DNA of 64,000 nt from Sciurus carolinensis (taxonomy: Eukaryota; Chordata; Mammalia; Rodentia; Sciuridae): contig NC_062215.1 of NCBI RefSeq assembly GCF_902686445.1, positions 29,596,750 through 29,660,749 on the forward strand. Reading direction: 5' to 3'. The translations under genes and the position numbers were made by a program. This document shows, piece by piece, positions 12,181 to 22,622 of the stretch; position 1 is the stretch's first letter, and every line of letters begins with the position of its first letter. Below the pieces are notes generated by a model. It saw only the letters and a list, made by a program, of their open reading frames with translations, searched no databases and had not been told where the DNA came from.

Positions 12181-12620
12181 TCCATGGTATATTAAAAGAC
12201 CCCACCACATCACTCCACGCTTTGAGGGGAGATATTTTTCCGACTTTCCTGCTTGAGAAGTGTTAAATGCTTGTGTGAAAATTCAGGTCTGTTGTTAACA
12301 GGTAATCATTTGCATATTAGAGTTACCACTTAAAACCAAGACAGTACCATCAGGCAGACTAATAACATCAATGCAGGACTATTAAACCCCATTACCAGGT
12401 GATGGGCTGTTGCTAATTGACAAACACGGATACGTCCTGTATTAGGAAGGCAGGCAGCCAGATCCAATTTCCTGCAAGTTAGAAGTAGCCAATATATTTA
12501 GATGCAATCTTCAAATCCCCTCCTCTGAATTAACCCACCCGAGATGAACAAACTATGTGACCAATCTTGATCCAAAGAATCTCTTCCATGCTAAATCGCT
12601 CTTCATGTAGGCACTTCAAT
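12181..12620. promoter_or_regulatory. Candidate conserved noncoding element
   Basis: Repeat-free block of mixed composition, dense in homeodomain and POU-like words: an octamer ATTTGCAT at 12308-12315, CTAATTGACAA near 12414, and several TTAAT/ATTAG motifs. This is typical of developmental enhancers, but conservation cannot be judged from one sequence. Confidence 0.2.
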
Positions 12621-13602
12621 TTTCTTCTTTGATTACACTTACGCTTCTCATCTTTTAGTCCATAAGTTATCCTTGCACAATATCGCTTCCTGAGGTGGCA
12701 TCAACGACCTCTGGATAAGTGACTTCCAAATCCTGACCTTCAGCCTTGTCTTTTCTCCCATGATCCCTGCTATATTAATATAGGTCAGCAGAATCTCTCC
12801 ACCTTGTAACCCTACAAGTACCTTGATGTTAAAGACAAAAACACTTTGTTCAACACACCAGTTTGTTTCTCACCTCGATTTTCCTCCTCAAATCCATTTC
12901 AGAGCCACCCTTACTTCATTCCTCTTTTTTCTAAAGCCCTTCTTAAAGATTGTCAAGATCTTCTCTGACATGTCATTCACATCTGCTTGCTTCTATCTCC
13001 ATTCTGATGGTTTCCTTTTGACTTGCCAAGTTTTTTTTTTTCTTTTCTTTTTTGAACTGATCCAGTAGCAATCTCATTTATCTCCCACACCTTGTCCCAT
13101 TTTTTTTTTCCTCAAATTATTCCTCACACACTCTTTCTGAAACACAGATCTGATAATGTCATTTTTGTTTTCTTCCTAAATACCTTTCTCCCTTTCCTGG
13201 TCCAAAGCTTGCCTTCTTACTTTTCAAGCCCAGCATCAAACTGCTAACATTCTCTCTTCATCTTTTCTGGACTCCTCCAGATAGACTTAATCTCTCTCTT
13301 ATCTGAATTCCAATAGCCCTTTAAAAAACATCGAACACTTTTGTCACTTCCTTTGTATGTTGAAGTGACCCAGGTGAAACTGAATAATAGAGATTTTGAG
13401 AAATGCACCAAGGTAGCCGTGTCTGAGAATTTTCCTTCCAGGATCCCAGACTAAGAACACAACTTTGTGTGCAGTCTTGCTGGTTACTAAAATCCCCACC
13501 TGTAAGCATCAGTGGAATGCAAGCTCACAAGAACCCAAAGACTGAGTAAAAGGTTAGACTCTATATCAGAACAGAGTTTGCAAGTCTGGGGCCTGAAGCA
13601 CA

Positions 13603-13603
<1 letters not shown>
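12621..13603. other. Unassigned, pyrimidine-rich, possibly L2-derived
   Basis: CT-rich plus strand with phrases such as 'gatctgataatgtcattttt' and 'cctttctccc', reminiscent of the L2 3' region (AAATCTGATCATGTCACTCC). The match is too weak to assign firmly. No gene. Confidence 0.35.

Positions 13604-13644
<41 letters not shown>
13604..13644. repeat. (TG)20 microsatellite
   Basis: Pure TG run of 41 bp. It accounts for the Cys-Val and Thr-His repeats in the overlapping frames on both strands, which are therefore not proteins. Confidence 0.95.
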
Positions 13645-13645
<1 letters not shown>

Positions 13646-13954
13646 TGCATGTGCATGCTCACAAAACCACCGAACTCAGAATATAGACTAATGGGTGTGT
13701 TAAAACTGTCTTTTCTCCTTCTTAAACTAGAACCCATCAAAAGCACTTTCCTAATTTTCTTACCCATAGGACATCTACTTCCAAAACTCTTAATTAACTT
13801 TGGCCTCACCCCTATCTCGTGCTCCTGTTTCTTGTCCCATTTTTTCCCCCTCATAACTAGTATTAAAGTGGCTGTGTTCCAGAAGAGGAGGGCAGTTTCT
13901 CACTTCAAAGCTAACCTTCTGGCTAACAGTGAATTAGGATTTTCTTTGTTGCAT
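13645..13954. other. Unassigned stretch, no gene seen
   Basis: No gene or named repeat recognised between the TG microsatellite and the ID SINE. Confidence 0.45.
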
Positions 13955-14110
13955 CACGTTGGTAGTGGTAGAGAGCTTGCCTAGCACGTGCGAGGCACTG
14001 GGTTCTACGTGCGAGGCACTGGGTTCTATCTTCAGCATCACATAAAAACAAATCAATAAAATAAAGGTCTTGTGTTCATCTACAACTTAAAAAATATTTT
14101 AAAAAAGAAC
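13955..14110 (+). mobile_element. ID SINE with duplicated B-box segment
   Basis: ID body 'gtagtggtagagagcttgcc' plus the A-rich tail 'ataaaataaaggtcttgtgt' and 'catctacaac', which I associate with squirrel ID SINEs. A 21-bp unit (13986-14006) is repeated exactly at 14007-14027 and covers the start of the B box (GGGTTCTA). The rest is a normal pol III SINE layout with an A-rich 3' tail. Confidence 0.85.
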
Positions 14111-15440
14111 ATTTTGATAACCGTTTCATTCAGAGTCTGATACATGTTAGGAGTAAACACTTAAGCATCTATTTGACAAATGACTGAACATATTATTATT
14201 GGAAAAAATTAACCTTGGGTCCAGAAATGAAGGTGGAGGTCAATAGGCCTTAGATGTGAGTTAAGGAATGATTTCCATACTTCTACAAGTCAGGGTTCAA
14301 CATGCTCTGGACTTTGAACCAGAGTCCTAGAGCAGATCAAGTAGTGGGGTCAAGTTTTATATGGCAGGGGACTATCACAAACCAGTTTAAAAAGTACTCT
14401 GGGATGTCTCTGGACTTGCATAGTAACTATTCTGTGTTGCATGGCCTTTCTGTTATCCCTGACTATTCAGCAAGGTGTCATTAATCTTGCTGCTCCACCT
14501 CAGTGACACTTGCAGTGCCCATCGGTGGAAAAGGGCATAGGAGAGCAGTGTCCCCTTCCCTGAGTCATCCACCCTTTTCCTAGAGTAGAGAAGGGTGGGG
14601 CTGCCAGTAGCTCTCACCAGCAGAGTACAGGTACGTTCAAAGGAAAAAGAAAAAACAGGAGAGACATTACCTGCACCATCCTACTTCAAGAATGAAAAAA
14701 AGAATCATGGTCTTATTTTGCAGTCACAGGCGGGACCTGGAATATTGGAGCTCACCTATTCCCTTTTCTGTCTTTTTTCTACCCTACTGCACATTTCTTC
14801 CAGAGAAAAGACCAGCCACTTTTATCCCATATGACTTATATCAAGTATTTTCTTGATACAGTATCTGTTTGATAAATGTTTGTTGAATCAAGAGAAATCA
14901 AATGGGAAAGATTTTTAGAAGTAATTTATTTAATCAGTAAATTCAATTCAGCATATATTAATTGTATATTAATTAAAAGATATCTTTACAAAGAACTGGG
15001 AAGTTCCAACATGAAGAAGGTATCATGTCTGCTGACCACTCACTTCTTGCTGAAGGACATAGTAACACAACTAATACATGCAGAAAGAGCACTATCCATC
15101 CTGAATACTGAATATTTTAACATATGGGGTGCTTATGCGGTAAGGAGAGGAGGTTTATCAAAAGCATGCATTGCCTAAATATGGAGAGGAAGAGAAAATG
15201 GCCAGGGAAAGTGGGCAGTTGAGGTATTTCTAGTATTAGACAGACATTTTTGGGATTTGTGTGTAGCAAATCCTCTTTTTTGGAGAAGAGCAAGTAATGA
15301 ATTAAGGGACTGTAAAATAGTTACTCTGTCTGTGGTTCTGAAAGCATCTGGAAAAATGGAATATAGGATGCTAGAGGGGAAATATGAGGGGCTGGAAAAG
15401 TGATGAGAAAAAAATTTATATGAAGAGAATGTATAACATG
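14111..15440. other. Unassigned stretch, no gene seen
   Basis: No recognisable exon or named repeat. Short open frames at 14302-15178 (60, 79 and 100 codons) show no motif. Confidence 0.45.
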
Positions 15441-16262
15441 AACAATTACGGTTATAGATAATTATGAGTGAACATCCTTGGAACCATGACCACAGTTAAG
15501 CATAGAATATTGCTAGTTCCTTTTTTTTTTTTTTTTTTTTTTGCCTTAAAAGAAACCACTAGATTAATGATTATCCTTTATTCCCTTATAATTTAGAAAA
15601 TAGGTGACTGCTCATGATCACAAATGTAAATAATGTATTACTTGGTTTTGCTTCTTTGTGACCTTGATCTCATGAAATTCTACTGTATATATTCTGTGAC
15701 TTGCTTCTTTCACTCGGCAATGTATTGTAGGTATCAACTTTATTGATGTGTGTGTCGCTGTGACTCATTCCTTTCCCCTGCCATATAGTAATTCACTTTA
15801 TAAAATTTCACCATGTTTTAACAAATTCCTGTTAACAACACTTGAATGGCTTCTATTTTTAAAATTTAATGAACAGGGTGGCTATAACTATTTCTGTAAT
15901 AATACTTGATTCACATGTATAAAAATTTTCATTATAGTCTTAGGAGTAATAAATTCATATGTTTTGACTTTCTTACAGCATGCCAATCTCATTTTAAACT
16001 ACTTGTTTCAGTTTGTGCTTGAATCATTAGCACACGGGAGACCTTATTTATTTGCATTATCAAAATTTTAAATTTTAATCTTATATGTAAAATTAGCTCA
16101 TCATGGTCTTAATTTGAATTATTTGATTATAGAGCAGGCAAATATTTTCTAGTTTATTAGTCATTTGAATTATTTTCATTGTGGATTTCCTGTTCAAACT
16201 ATCTCTTTTTTTCTGAGTAGACTGTTCATATTTTTCTTATTGATATTTAAGATTTCACTAAA
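15441..16262 (-). mobile_element. Old L1 3' end, antisense
   Basis: The plus strand carries the antisense of an L1M-type 3' UTR and the end of ORF2: 'gacttgcttctttcactcgg', 'cttgaatggcttctattttt', 'aacagggtggctataac'. A T22 run at 15521-15542 interrupts it. It is heavily decayed with no open frame, and 5'-truncated relative to a full L1. Confidence 0.6.
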
Positions 16263-16265
16263 TGA

Positions 16266-16760
16266 TTAATTCTAAGAATATTTATTGGATGCTTTCTATG
16301 TTTCAGGCCCTGTTCTAGGTACTTGGGATGAATCAGTAGAAAACAGACATACGTATGCACATACTTTTACTTCAAGAGTCTTTTCAGGTTCAGTGGTCCA
16401 TGCCTATAATCTCAGCAGCTAGGGAGGCTGAGGTAGGAGGACCACAAGTTCAAAGTCAGCCTCAGCAACTTAGTGGGGCTCTAAGCAACTTAGTGAGACC
16501 CTGTCTCAAAAAAAAAAAAAAAAAAAAATAGGGTAAAGCACTCCTGGGTTCAATCCCTGGTAACAAAAGAAAAAAAGAAAAATATTTTCTGCTCCTGGAG
16601 ACCTTCTAGTGTTGGGGGTAGTAAAGCAAGGGAAATAGAAAAAGTAAATAAAATATGCTATATACGTTAATAAGTTCTATTAGTAGAACATTAGGAATAA
16701 AATTTAACAGCATAAGAGGGATCCAATTTGGAGTGCTGCACGGGAATGGGCAGACCACAA
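16266..16760 (-). repeat. L2 LINE 3' region, antisense, SINE-split
   Basis: Left part 'aatatttattggatgctttc', 'caggccctgttctaggtact' is the antisense L2 3' end (CTCAATAAATA, GTGCCTGG). The right part from about 16590 (gctcctggagaccttctagtg ... ggaaatagaaaaagtaaata) continues the L2 match. A B1-ID SINE at 16385-16584 separates the halves. Confidence 0.65.
16385..16584 (+). mobile_element. B1-ID dimeric SINE
   Basis: B1-like left half (catgcctataatctcagcag, gggaggctgaggtaggagga) joined through an A-run to a shortened ID-like right half ending 'gggttcaatccctggt'. It is inserted in an L2. The ID A box is missing, so the right half is degenerate. Confidence 0.9.
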
Positions 16761-16789
16761 CTTAAAATCCTTATATGGGCCTTACGAGA

Positions 16790-17170
16790 TAGGGATGAGG
16801 GAGTCCGTACATGTGCAGTGGTTTTCGTCAACTGATCCCTCTGTAGTGATCATAGAGCCCTTCCTGATCTCAATTTTGTTCATGGGACATGAACAAAAAT
16901 TTAGCTGTGCCCAGCTATTGAGGTCTGTGATTAGTTACAACATCTCCTGGCTTAGTCTATCCTGCTCAGGGTCTCCTTTCTCTAATATTATTATAGTCAC
17001 ACCAGCACTCCTTTGCTTAGTACTTGCCTGGCACATATTTCCTATCTTTTTGTTCTTAACCGATCTATATTTTTATCTCAAGCATGTTTCTTGTAAATAA
17101 CATGTAGTTGTGTCTTATTTCAAATCCAGTCTGATAAGTTTAATTTTTAATTGAAGATTTTAATTTTATT
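16790..17170 (-). mobile_element. L1 ORF2 endonuclease-region fragment, antisense
   Basis: Antisense to the region covering the L1 ORF2 5' part. 'aatattattatagtcacacc', 'agcactcctttgcttagtac' and 'gtttcttgtaaataacatgt' match the familiar antisense phrases (TAGCCACTCCAGC, TTTCTTGTAGGCAGCATATAG). The 101-codon frame at 16795-17100 is antisense to this LINE and is not a gene. Confidence 0.6.
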
Positions 17171-18170
17171 TAAACAATCTATAAACATACCAACAAGTAT
17201 ACAACATCATTAGGCATCATGACGTTCACCATAATTAAGTGCCTCTGCTAACTTTGGAATATTTATGCAAAGTAGTGATAACCAGCAATAGAAAATAACT
17301 GACAGGTGCATAAAAACCTGTAAATGAATCACATCAACATAATGTTGAGTGAAAAGAGCCAGATATAAAAGTGTGATTCAAAATATATGAGGTTATTGGG
17401 GAATGGTATCAGCCAAATTATATTTATTGTGTGCATGTATGAATATATAACAAATTCCACCACCATGTACAACTATAGTGCACTGTTATGGTTTGGATGT
17501 GGTATCCCCCAAATGCAAGAGGGTTCAGAGAAATAGTTAGGTTATGAGAATCTTAATCCAATCAGTGAATTAATCACCCGATGGAATTAATTGAGTGGTA
17601 ACTGAAGGCAGATGGGGTGTGGCTGCAGGAAGGGGTCTATTAGGATGTGGATTTGGTGTATATATTTGTATCTGGCAAGTGGAGACCAACCTCTCTGCTT
17701 TCTAATCATCATGTGAGCTGCTTCCCTACACTACACTCTTCTACCATGATGTTCTGCCTCACTTCAAGCCCTGAGGAATGGAGCCTGCTGTTGGTGAATT
17801 GAGACCTCTGAAACCATGAGCCCCCAAATAAACTTTTTCCTCCTCTAAACTTGTTCTGGTTGGTTCTTTTAGTCACAGCAGTGAAAAAGCTGACTAAAAC
17901 ATGCACCAATAAAAAAATATGGGAAAAAATGTATGAGGTTCAATGACAAGCTAAATTAACCTTGAGCGATACATGCCAGAATAGCAGTTACCTCTGGGGG
18001 CCAATGATTAGCAATGGGGTGACTGGCATGAGGAAACCCTCCCATGTGCCAACAATGTTTTATATGGAGCTGAGTAATGTTTCCAGGTATAGACTAATAT
18101 AAAATGTCATCACTGTGTACACATGAGGTTTATGTACTTTATATAACTTATACATGAATCAAAAGAAAAG
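17171..18170 (+). repeat. Old L1-like 3' segment split by an LTR
   Basis: Flanks of the LTR at 17484-17901. On the left 'ataatgttgagtgaaaagag' and 'atataaaagtgtgattca', and on the right 'agtggggtgactggca'-like text and a tail with 'tgtacttta', resemble the generic 3' ends of old L1 copies (GTTGAGTGAAAAAAGC ... GTGGTTACC ... TGTACACTT). The family is uncertain. Confidence 0.4.
17484..17901 (+). mobile_element. MaLR-like solo LTR, intact ends
   Basis: 418 bp, starting TGTTATGGTTTGGATGTGG and ending CTGACTAAAACA. It is flanked on both sides by the exact 5-bp duplication TGCAC (17479-17483 and 17902-17906). Five-bp duplications and this layout (AAATAAACT polyadenylation region near 17824, then CAGCAGTGAAAAAGCTGAC) fit the ERVL-MaLR class. 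No internal sequence remains, so it is a solo LTR formed by LTR-LTR recombination. It is the best-bounded of the six related copies in this window. Confidence 0.9.
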
Positions 18171-19039
18171 TATGAAACCTATTATCAAATTTTTCCCTAT
18201 TTAAAACATCAAAAATATATGTGAAAATCATTATATGTGAAACTGACTTAAAACACACTGAGGAGTGTTTTATGCTGTTGTCTTTCATAGTAGAATGTTG
18301 GTAAGATGAGGCACCTTGCTGCAGGAGCAGAGAGACATGCATTGGGTGCAGTTGTTTCTGGTGTTTGAGCAGTAAAGCTGACCCTTTGTCCTCATGGAAG
18401 CTGTGAACACACAATGAGGAGGACAAGGGGAACATCCAAGTGTCATGCTCTGAGTTTCATTGCTCTTTCCTCTCCTGAGCGAACTGGTTAGATGAACAAC
18501 TCATTATGAATCATCCCTTTTGTTTGTGCCTTTCCCTTTGCCACTGGGTATTTCTGTTAATTTTGAGCTAACTGATTAATACTAACACTCTGGGAAGCGT
18601 TCAGACCGTGCAACAGGGTAGGAGCTCTGTCCGTGCTGGTGAAATGTGCTAAAACTTTCTCTTTAAAAATGCCATGCTATTTATCCCTTGGAAAAATCCA
18701 GTTGAAGTTTCTTAAAAGGCTCAGCTAAACACACATCAGCCTGTGAAACATCACCTTTGCTGGGAGTAGGCAGTTGGAACCTCAGGGAGATAAGCAGATG
18801 AGGTGTGAGAACAGAGGTGCTGGTTTAATGAGTTTGTGACCGAGTCTGAGTTCAGTGGAGTTTTTATGCCAAGTACTCTGCTTGGCTCACTTTGATCTGG
18901 TAGTAGATGATTTTGAGAATGAATACTGGCAATAATCCTCCTGGCAGCATATAAGCAATTTAGAGTAGACTGAGAGAACTAGCTCAGGAGTCGGAGTGTT
19001 CAGGATTCAACCCTGTGATGAGCAGTCCATGGAGGAGGC
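18171..19039. other. Unassigned stretch, no gene seen
   Basis: Unique-looking DNA. The block 18460-18900 is free of recognisable repeats and has balanced composition (ctaactgattaatactaaca, gggagataagcagatgaggt), so it could hold a conserved noncoding element. There is a 95-codon minus-strand frame at 18148-18435 without recognisable motifs. Confidence 0.4.
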
Positions 19040-19475
19040 TGTCGTGGTTTAGATGTGAGGTGTCCCCTAAAAGCTTGTGTGTGGTTCTATGCAAGAAGGT
19101 TTAGAGGTGAAATGATTGGGGTATAAGAACCTTTTCCCAATCAGTGAATTAATCCTCTGGTAGGGATTAGCTGGACAGTAAGGAGGAAGGATGTGGCTGG
19201 AGGAGGTGGGTCACTGGGGAGTGCCTTTGGGGTAGATATTTTGTCTTTGTTGAGCAGAGCTCTCCTTATGCTTCCCGGTATGATATCTTCAGCTGCTTTC
19301 CTCTACCACATCCTTCCACCACGATGTTTAGCCTCATCTCAAGCTAAAAGGAATGGAGCCAGCTATTTAGGGACTGAGATGTCTGAAACCATGAACCCCC
19401 AAAATAAACTATTTTTGCTTTCTGTTGCTCTTATCAGATTTTTTGGTCAGGTCACAGCAGAAAAAAACAAAAAAT
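19040..19475 (+). mobile_element. MaLR-like solo LTR
   Basis: Same family as 17484-17901. It starts TGTCGTGGTTTAGATGTGAG, then the shared blocks 'tcagtgaattaatcctctgg', 'gtgcctttggggtagatatt', 'aatggagccagc', 'ctgaaaccatgaacccccaa' and AATAAACT. The 3' end has decayed into an A-rich run (cagcagaaaaaaacaaaaaa), so the right edge is approximate and no target duplication can be read. Confidence 0.85.
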
Positions 19476-21472
19476 GAAGAACAACAAAACAAACCAAAAC
19501 AAAAAAATAGAGGCCACCACTCTATCTTTCTGAGTCTGTTTCCTCATCTGCAAAAATGAGAGTAGTAACTTCTACACAGGCTTATGGCAAAGATTAAACA
19601 AAGCATGTGAATACCTCTGAGAAAGAAGAGGCAATGGGAGAATATTGTTTCAACTGCTTTTAATGATCGTGCACAGCAAACAAAACAAAACAACAACAAA
19701 AACATCAAAGATGCAGAATCCAACTAGAACTGAGAGTTTGTATACTGGATTTCATGGGAATGATGAAATGAGATAGTCCATGTACATTGCTTTGAATAGT
19801 ATTTGGTACTTAATACTTGACTAGAAATGTTAGTTCTCCTTATGTTTAGTTTTATTATTTTGACAAAAACATGCATAAGTTTCTGTGAAGATTCAGGGGA
19901 GATATTAGGCCATGATTGCTCCAGTTGGATGATGATAAGTTTGCCCTCTGGATTTCAGAGACACTCCCTTTTTACCTAGGGCACAGGAGTCCCGGCCTCT
20001 CAGCTAACTAAGAATTCATCTCTCCATCATTTCTCTGTAAAGCATGATGAGTTTTGGAGTGCCACAAATAAATTTAGCAACTTCTCAGTAATTGGTTTTG
20101 CATCAAAAAAAAAAAAAAAAAGAAAAGAAAGAAAGAAAGAGAATAAACAACAGCTATTGAATAAAACTCCTAAAGGACTTCTTTCATGCTTAGAGGCAAA
20201 TATAACTTGATGGTGGTAGTTAGGAAGGGTCCAACTGTAATTTAACTCTTCTGCAAAATGGCATGTAGCCCACTGTCACAGGACACCAAAAGCCTGGTGA
20301 CAGGTGAAAACCTCAGTCAGCCATCTGGCTAGTTTCTCAGTGCCAATCATGTGGGAATGTATGAAGAACCAAATGGTCAGCAAAATTTTAATTTTTCTTC
20401 TAGTTTTTATGTCTTGCCTCCATATCTTGTCCCTTTCACAGTTCCAACTTCTCTTCCAATCATCTCTAACAGTCTTTGGGCAGACAGGATTTTCTGTTGG
20501 AGTGATTATACCACTAACCCATCTTCCAAAGTCTCTACCTCCTTTCACCATCACACTTAGGTTAGTTGAGGATCTAAGCAATTGATAAACTTCCTTGCAG
20601 AAGATTGATGTTGGCTTCCATTCAGGATTCTTCATGTGAGTATGGAGTATAAATATTGCTGCCTGAGAGATAAAATGTGTGAAAAACTCTGGACACACAG
20701 TAAAATTCCCAAATTAATAACATCTTCAGTACCGTAGGTTGTGATTAGAGATGATGATATATTTGGTTATTCTGACTACCTCGAATTTATGTCTCTATCA
20801 TCACATCTTGCTGTCTGTATAAACCTTGGCAATCTTTTTCTTTTTCTTTTTTCTTTATTTTCACTTTCTGAGTCTCCTTTTCGTTACCAGTAAAACACAA
20901 ATAACCAGTGAGGGGACTTCTGTGTCTACCAAATGAGAAAGTGCTTTACAAACTGTTGAGGGGGAGGGGTTTACAATTATAAAGTAAAGTGATGTACAAT
21001 GTACTTTGTACTATGTTAAGTTGCATCAGGAGCTGAATACAAAGTGGAGACATAAAAGTTTTAAAGTATCTCAGTGACAAGAATCTGAAGGGCCTATGTG
21101 CTTGACTGTTTGTCCTGTTCACCTGAAGACCCTTCCAATGAGTACATTTTATCAACACAAAGATATTTCCATCAACTTACAAAAGAAAATTCCCCATGAC
21201 ATTTAAACTATTCCAGGGCACTGATAAAACTGTATTCAATTTAATGCATAAGGAAAGCAAACCAAAATCCCAAAAAGAACTGAGAAAACTGCAGACCAAT
21301 CTGAAGTACCAATTCAAAAATCCTAAGTATATTTTAAAACTACACTTCATTTCACTTCTAAATATTCCACAGAAGATTTTGGAGGACACCTCAGATCAAA
21401 AGCATAACAATTGTCAAGACTAATTTTTACCTAATGGACTTACATGACATTTTCCTACATTAAGTACAAAAA
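19476..21472. other. Unassigned stretch, no gene seen
   Basis: Contains simple A-rich patches (19671-19700 and 20106-20140, the latter grading to GAAA repeats). Frames of 140 codons (minus, 20276-20698) and 93/69 codons (plus) overlap one another in the same place, which suggests low stop density and not a gene. Confidence 0.45.
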
Positions 21473-21690
21473 ACCTAGCCAGTTGTGGTAGTTCCCAAAC
21501 CCATAATCCCAGCTACTGGGGAAGTTGAGACAGGAGGACTACATTCAAGTTCAGCCTGGCAACTTAATGAGACCCTGTCTCAAAAAACAAAGAAAATGGG
21601 TTGGGGATGTAGCTCAGTGGAAGAGTACTTGTCTAACATCTGGAAGACTCTGGTTTTAAATCCCAGTAGAGCAAGATCCCTACATTTTGT
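21473..21690 (+). mobile_element. B1-ID dimeric SINE
   Basis: B1-like half 'ataatcccagctactgggga', 'agttcagcctgg', 'gagaccctgtctcaaaa', then the ID half 'ggggatgtagctcagtggaa' (A box) and a decayed B box 'ggttttaaatcccag'. Confidence 0.9.
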
Positions 21691-22165
21691 TTGATATTTT
21701 ATTAAAATGACCCACTGAGCTTAGGATAGCAAATTCATTCATTTAAATATTTTTTAAATTTTTCTGATGTTAAAACAATGGTATCTTCCAATTAGCATTG
21801 TTTAATTTTTTAAAATTCATGTGCCTTTTGGATAAGCCAGCCCATTTTAATGTAAGGTTTACACCATGATGTAAAGTTTTTACCATAATTACTTGAGGTT
21901 AATAAAAACACTGAGTTGATTTGCTTCCAATTAAATTTTTCATAGTTGAAAGTTGAACACAAAAGGGGTGCTTTCCATATCAAACCATGTCTGCTCAATG
22001 ACTCTGATGTGGTAAAAGAAAAAAAAAAAAAAAAAAGCTTCCGCCAGTTCCAGTTCTTGTAGTGACACAGGCTTCTTTCTCTTCTAGGCTATGGGTCCAC
22101 TGAGGTTTGTCTGAGCTCTGCTTCATACTGGCTTCACTCTGAAACCCAAACTGAGAGAGCACCAA
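21691..22165. other. Unassigned stretch, A-run
   Basis: AT-rich. An A-run of about 18 bp lies near 22020-22036. No gene or named repeat. Confidence 0.45.
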
Positions 22166-22622
22166 TAATCAGGACCATGTCTTGTGTTGTAGGTGCATAA
22201 TTCTCTCCAAACTTTCAAGCCCACCTGGAACTTCAGAATATGACCCTATTTGGAAATAGAATCTTGTAGATGTAATTAGTTAAGAATAGTGAAAGAAAAT
22301 CATCCTGAATTTGAGGAGAGGCCTAAATCCAATGACGAGTGTCCTTATAAGAAGAAGAGAGCGCACAGAGACATGGAAAAAGCGAGGTAAAATTGGAGGT
22401 AGAGATGAAAGTGTAGCATCTACAAGGAAAAGAGTGCTAAAGACCACCAAAGGCTAGGAGGGTGGCCAGCGATGGCATCCCCCTCAAAGCCGCCAGCAAG
22501 AACCAACTCATTTGACCCTTTGACATTTTACTACTAGCCTCCTAGACTGCAAGAATAAAGCCCTGTCGGTATAAGCCACCCGGTTTGTGATCATCTGTTA
22601 CTGCAAACCTAGGAAACTACTA
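22166..22622 (+). mobile_element. MLT1-type MaLR LTR
   Basis: Ordered matches to the MLT1C/D-like LTR: 'cacctggaacttcagaatat', 'gaccctatttggaaataga', 'ctaaatccaatgacgagtgt', 'ccttataagaagaagagagc', 'gagtgctaaagaccaccaaa', 'caagaataaagccctgtcgg', 'gccacccggtttgtg', and the end 'cctaggaaactacta'. It is a placental-age element. No internal region. Confidence 0.8.

Noticed and set aside
13561..13984. Frames with Cys-Val or Thr-His repeats
   Set aside because: Direct translation of the TG microsatellite.
20276..20698. 140-codon minus-strand frame
   Set aside because: Three frames on both strands are open in the same place, which indicates low stop density and not a gene.
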